Position numbers and translations under genes: made by a program
The notes under the pieces: model-generated
Told to the model about the DNA's origin: nothing
Database searches by the model: none
Seen by the model: only the letters and a program-made list of their open reading frames with translations
In this document: positions 61,634-64,000 of the stretch, piece after piece
Layout: each line of letters opens with the position of its first letter
Position numbering within the stretch: the first letter of the stretch is position 1
Origin: Neolewinella maritima
GTDB taxonomy: Bacteria > Bacteroidota > Bacteroidia > Chitinophagales > Saprospiraceae
DNA: 64,000 nucleotides
Reading direction: 5' to 3'
NCBI RefSeq assembly: GCF_923081025.1
Contig: NZ_CAKLPZ010000002.1
Span: 124,001 to 188,000, forward strand

Positions 61634-61698
61634 CAAAGGTGGAGCTCGCACCCAGCCGTCATACTGACTTACATCATGGGCATACATGATCTACACCA
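61634..61698 (-). promoter_or_regulatory. Dual FNR-like box promoter of the four-gene usp operon
   Basis: Proximal box TGACttacATCA (61665-61676) and distal box TGATctacACCA (61687-61698; one deviation) have centres 22 bp apart. The minus-strand -7 CACCTTTG (61641-61634) ends 36.5 bp from the centre of the proximal box. Transcription would start about 20 bases before the ATG at 61610. Confidence 0.75.
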
Positions 61699-61741
61699 CC
61701 GCTAGTGCCACCGCACCTGCGGTCTCCACCCGACTGCCTAC

Positions 61742-62614
61742 CTACTTACTCGCGAACGTCCGGTTGAGCAGCGCCGCCGCCCGGTAGCCGGCCGCACCGA
61801 GCCGCTCCTCCACGATGGGCAGGAAATCGTGCTGGTAATCATAGCCCAGATCCGGTAGCCCGCTCTCGCGGTCCGTGCGGTCGTAGAGGGTGTTGTAGAT
61901 CAGCTCGCGGTAGTCGACGGACTCCTGCATCCACTGCGTGGGTGCATCGTCGGCCCACTCCTCCTGCCGGCCGCGGGTATGCATGCTCACGTAGGCGGCA
62001 AACTCGGTGAAGCTCAGCCGCTCCTGCTCGATGATCTGGGTGTCCCAGACGGAGTGCAGGTTATAGCGGTCGCCGAAGTAGAGTACCGTGATGCGGTTAC
62101 CGCCCAGGTCGCGGTTCTTGCCCACGTGTAGCGGCATATGCACATCGGCTACGAAGTGGATGAGGAAGGCCAGGGCCGTAGCGTCCAGGGAGCCGGCCAG
62201 CGGCTCTACCCGGTGTTCCTCCATCAGCTGCGTCATACGCTGGCGGGCCGCGGCCTGTCCGTTCAGGATGTCGGTCATGAAGGTGATGGCCTCGTGGATA
62301 TCGTTGATCTCGTCGTCCGCGGCGGTAGTGCGGGCTACGTCGGCGACGGTCTCGCCGGGCTGTACGGTCATGTAGTGCCAGGGGTGGGTAAAGTCCCAGC
62401 CCGACTCCGCGCGGATGTAGTCCGGCCAGGTGCTCACCTGCGAGAGGTAGTTGTCACCCAGCGCCGCATCGACCCGCTGGCGGGCCCCGTCGTTCAAGTT
62501 TTCGTAGCAGATATGGGCCACGATTCGGTGACCGTTAGCGCCCCAGGCGGATAGCCACTGGGGCAGGAAACATAGGAGAAGGACGGGGACAAGGGAGGCG
62601 GGAAGCATACGCAT
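61742..62614 (-). CDS. S1/P1-type nuclease, exported
   Basis: A 290-residue zinc-dependent nuclease of the S1/P1 family, which cleaves single-stranded nucleic acids and 3'-nucleotides. A signal peptide (LLLCFLPQWLSA) is followed directly by the mature N-terminal tryptophan W24 and H29 (WGANGHRIVAHI), both metal ligands in the family. Further ligands are seen in STWPDYIR, HPWHYMTVQ, IHFVADVHMPLHVG and NLHSVWDTQII. The length is normal. It lies at the end of the stress region but shows no dual-box promoter, so it is probably not part of it. Confidence 0.93.
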   Translation of the reverse strand: MRMLPASLVPVLLLCFLPQWLSAWGANGHRIVAHICYENLNDGARQRVDAALGDNYLSQVSTWPDYIRAESGWDFTHPWHYMTVQPGETVADVARTTAADDEINDIHEAITFMTDILNGQAAARQRMTQLMEEHRVEPLAGSLDATALAFLIHFVADVHMPLHVGKNRDLGGNRITVLYFGDRYNLHSVWDTQIIEQERLSFTEFAAYVSMHTRGRQEEWADDAPTQWMQESVDYRELIYNTLYDRTDRESGLPDLGYDYQHDFLPIVEERLGAAGYRAAALLNRTFASK

Positions 62615-62663
62615 GGACCGAAGGTACGGCGGGCGGCGGAGCGGAGGCCCGCGCCACTTAACC

Positions 62664-64000
62664 CTAACACAGGGTTTGAAGGTATTGATTGAGATTTACG
62701 TTTCCCGCAAGACCCATCCGCTTACGCAGACGGTAGCGTTTATTCTCTACGCTGCGCACCGAAATGTGCAGGAGCGGGGCAATATCTTTGGAGCTCAGAT
62801 CCATGCGCAGATAGGCCGCTAGCTGCAGATCACCGGAGGGCAAATTGGGATGGAGCTCTCTGAGTTGCTGGAGGAATTCCGCATGCACTTCGTTGAAATG
62901 AGACTCGAAGATGGCCCAGTCGTCCTCATTATTAAGGTTGCGATTAATGAGACGCAGCAACTTCTGCGGGTTGCCCCCGGCGGCATGTGCGCCTCCTGAC
63001 CCGGTTAGTTCTTCTTTCAGGTTGAGCAGCATTTCATTTTTCTTAGCCAGGGTCAGCGTGGTGTTGGCCAATTCACGGCTTTTGCGACGGTTATCCGCTT
63101 CCAGTTGTTCGTTTTGGGTTTCGATCCGCTGCCGCTGCAGTTGTCGCTGCCTCACCACCTCAAGGTGTCGGCCCTGCCGGGCCAGCCGCTCATGGTGTGC
63201 CCGGTAGAGGAAGTATATTAGTCCCAGCAGCAGGACGGTGTAGATCAGGTAAGCGATGCTGGTACGGTACCAGGGTGGTAACACCCGCAGGTCGAGTGCA
63301 GCGACGGCGGCGTACCAATCGGCTTCTACTTCGTAGCGGTAGTTTCCTTCGGGAATATTCGTAAACTCCCGTACCCCCAGAACCGACCATTCCGACCACT
63401 CGTTGCTGAAGCCCAGCAGGCGGGATCGATAGTGCACCTCACGGTCCAGGGCCGGTAGCGCATAGGCAAACCGGACGTCGTTTTCCCGGTACGGAAGCAC
63501 CAGTCGACCACCTTCGCTGTCTCGACCGTCCCCGGTCTCCACACTGAGGTACATCGGTAGGGATGGGTCCGCTACTGCCTCCGGTCGGTAAGTGGCGAAC
63601 CCATCCTCGAGTCCGAGGAGGTACGTACTATCGTCGACCACCGTCAGGTACGGATAGCTACGCCGCAGACGTAGCGCGTAAGCGGCCAACTGTTGCCTAC
63701 CCCGGTATACGGTAATCCGGTCCGGTCTCAGTACGAACCACTCCACCTCACCTGGTAGTACGTAGGTGGTCGGCGGTAAGGGTACGCCCCGGAAGGTGAC
63801 AAGCCGGTTTAGGCGGCCATCGAGATAGTGAAATACGCCCTCATCGGTTTGTACCAGTAGCGTGTCACCGAAGCGCGCCAGTTGAGGGCGTACCAGATCG
63901 GGGGTAGAGAGCGTATCGATATGGCTTATTCGGCGCCAGTCATCGGATAGGGCGATCCGGAACGCCCCCCGTGCGCCGTGCAGGGCCAGCAGCTCCCGCG
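62664..64000 (-). CDS. Propeller/Y_Y_Y sensor with LuxR-type DNA-binding domain (5' end outside window)
   Basis: The C-terminal part of a regulator like the one at 27538. The frame stays open to the window edge, where it reads LLALHGARGAFRIALSDDW, matching the paralogue's propeller. The visible part holds the last propeller blades, a Y_Y_Y domain (RSRLLGFSNEWSEW, FTNIPEGNYRYEVEAD), a membrane helix (AYLIYTVLLLGLIYFLY), a coiled coil and the LuxR-like HTH (LHISVRSVENKRYRLRKRMG). It is about 445 residues so far; the full protein should be near 900. It probably governs a polysaccharide locus outside the window. Confidence 0.87.
   Translation of the reverse strand, partial: RELLALHGARGAFRIALSDDWRRISHIDTLSTPDLVRPQLARFGDTLLVQTDEGVFHYLDGRLNRLVTFRGVPLPPTTYVLPGEVEWFVLRPDRITVYRGRQQLAAYALRLRRSYPYLTVVDDSTYLLGLEDGFATYRPEAVADPSLPMYLSVETGDGRDSEGGRLVLPYRENDVRFAYALPALDREVHYRSRLLGFSNEWSEWSVLGVREFTNIPEGNYRYEVEADWYAAVAALDLRVLPPWYRTSIAYLIYTVLLLGLIYFLYRAHHERLARQGRHLEVVRQRQLQRQRIETQNEQLEADNRRKSRELANTTLTLAKKNEMLLNLKEELTGSGGAHAAGGNPQKLLRLINRNLNNEDDWAIFESHFNEVHAEFLQQLRELHPNLPSGDLQLAAYLRMDLSSKDIAPLLHISVRSVENKRYRLRKRMGLAGNVNLNQYLQTLC

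Overview
The window comes from a high-GC member of the Bacteroidota, most likely of the Saprospiria (Lewinella-like; inferred from content, not tested). The evidence is a SusC/SusD pair, two proteins with type IX secretion C-terminal sorting domains, LytS/LytR-type regulators, propeller/Y_Y_Y/LuxR regulators, and promoters that resemble the Bacteroidota TAnnTTTG -7 element with little sign of Shine-Dalgarno sites. The only gene-free stretch above 300 bases is 816-1159. No rRNA, tRNA, CRISPR array, transposase or prophage was seen.

Left part (1-16.9 kb): ordinary chromosomal genes. These are an anti-sigma factor, a large sAC-like adenylate cyclase/AAA/TPR protein, a prohibitin-like protein, an LptF/LptG permease flanked by two matching short-repeat arrays, a YqeY-like protein, hisIE and hisF separated by an opposite-strand DUF5362-like gene, a sulfatase, an aldose 1-epimerase, a GMC oxidoreductase with its small subunit, an M24 peptidase and a LysE-type exporter.

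Middle (16.9-34.7 kb): a polysaccharide utilisation locus on the minus strand. Read 5' to 3' it runs LytS-like kinase, LytTR regulator, propeller/LuxR regulator, GH144-like enzyme with T9SS tail, five-module T9SS protein, GH144-like lipoprotein, SusC, SusD. The two GH144-like (endo-beta-1,2-glucanase family) proteins suggest beta-1,2-glucan as substrate. A divergent TonB-type outer-membrane receptor lies across a promoter region with LytTR-like direct repeats.

Right part (34.7-61.7 kb): the most interesting region, apparently a low-oxygen/dormancy stress regulon. It holds eight universal stress protein (Usp) genes, a P1B-4 metal ATPase, a PMR1/SERCA-like P-type ATPase, phosphoketolase, an MlaE/MlaF/MCE lipid transporter, a COG2187 phosphotransferase and a COG0645 kinase, an SDR, a HemN-like protein that has lost the radical-SAM cysteines, two related helical lipoproteins and small membrane proteins. 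In its middle sits a two-gene oxygen-sensing pair: a FixL-like haem-PAS histidine kinase (conserved haem His and distal Arg) and a response regulator whose receiver is fused to a CRP/FNR output (FixJ receiver plus FixK output in one chain). Six intergenic regions serving nine promoters all carry two 12-bp FNR-like boxes (TGAT/TGAC/TGCA, four bases, ATCA/GTCA) whose centres are exactly 22 bp apart. The promoter-proximal box lies 36.5 or 37.5 bp from the last base of a -7 element, equivalent to about -41.5. In three divergent regions the same two boxes serve both promoters in mirror image. This dual-box architecture, tied to the FixL/FixJ-K pair, is the main candidate for an undescribed system; its gene content parallels the mycobacterial DosR regulon and proteobacterial FNR/FixK regulons.

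End (61.7-64 kb): an S1/P1 nuclease and the 3' part of a second propeller/LuxR regulator that runs off the window.
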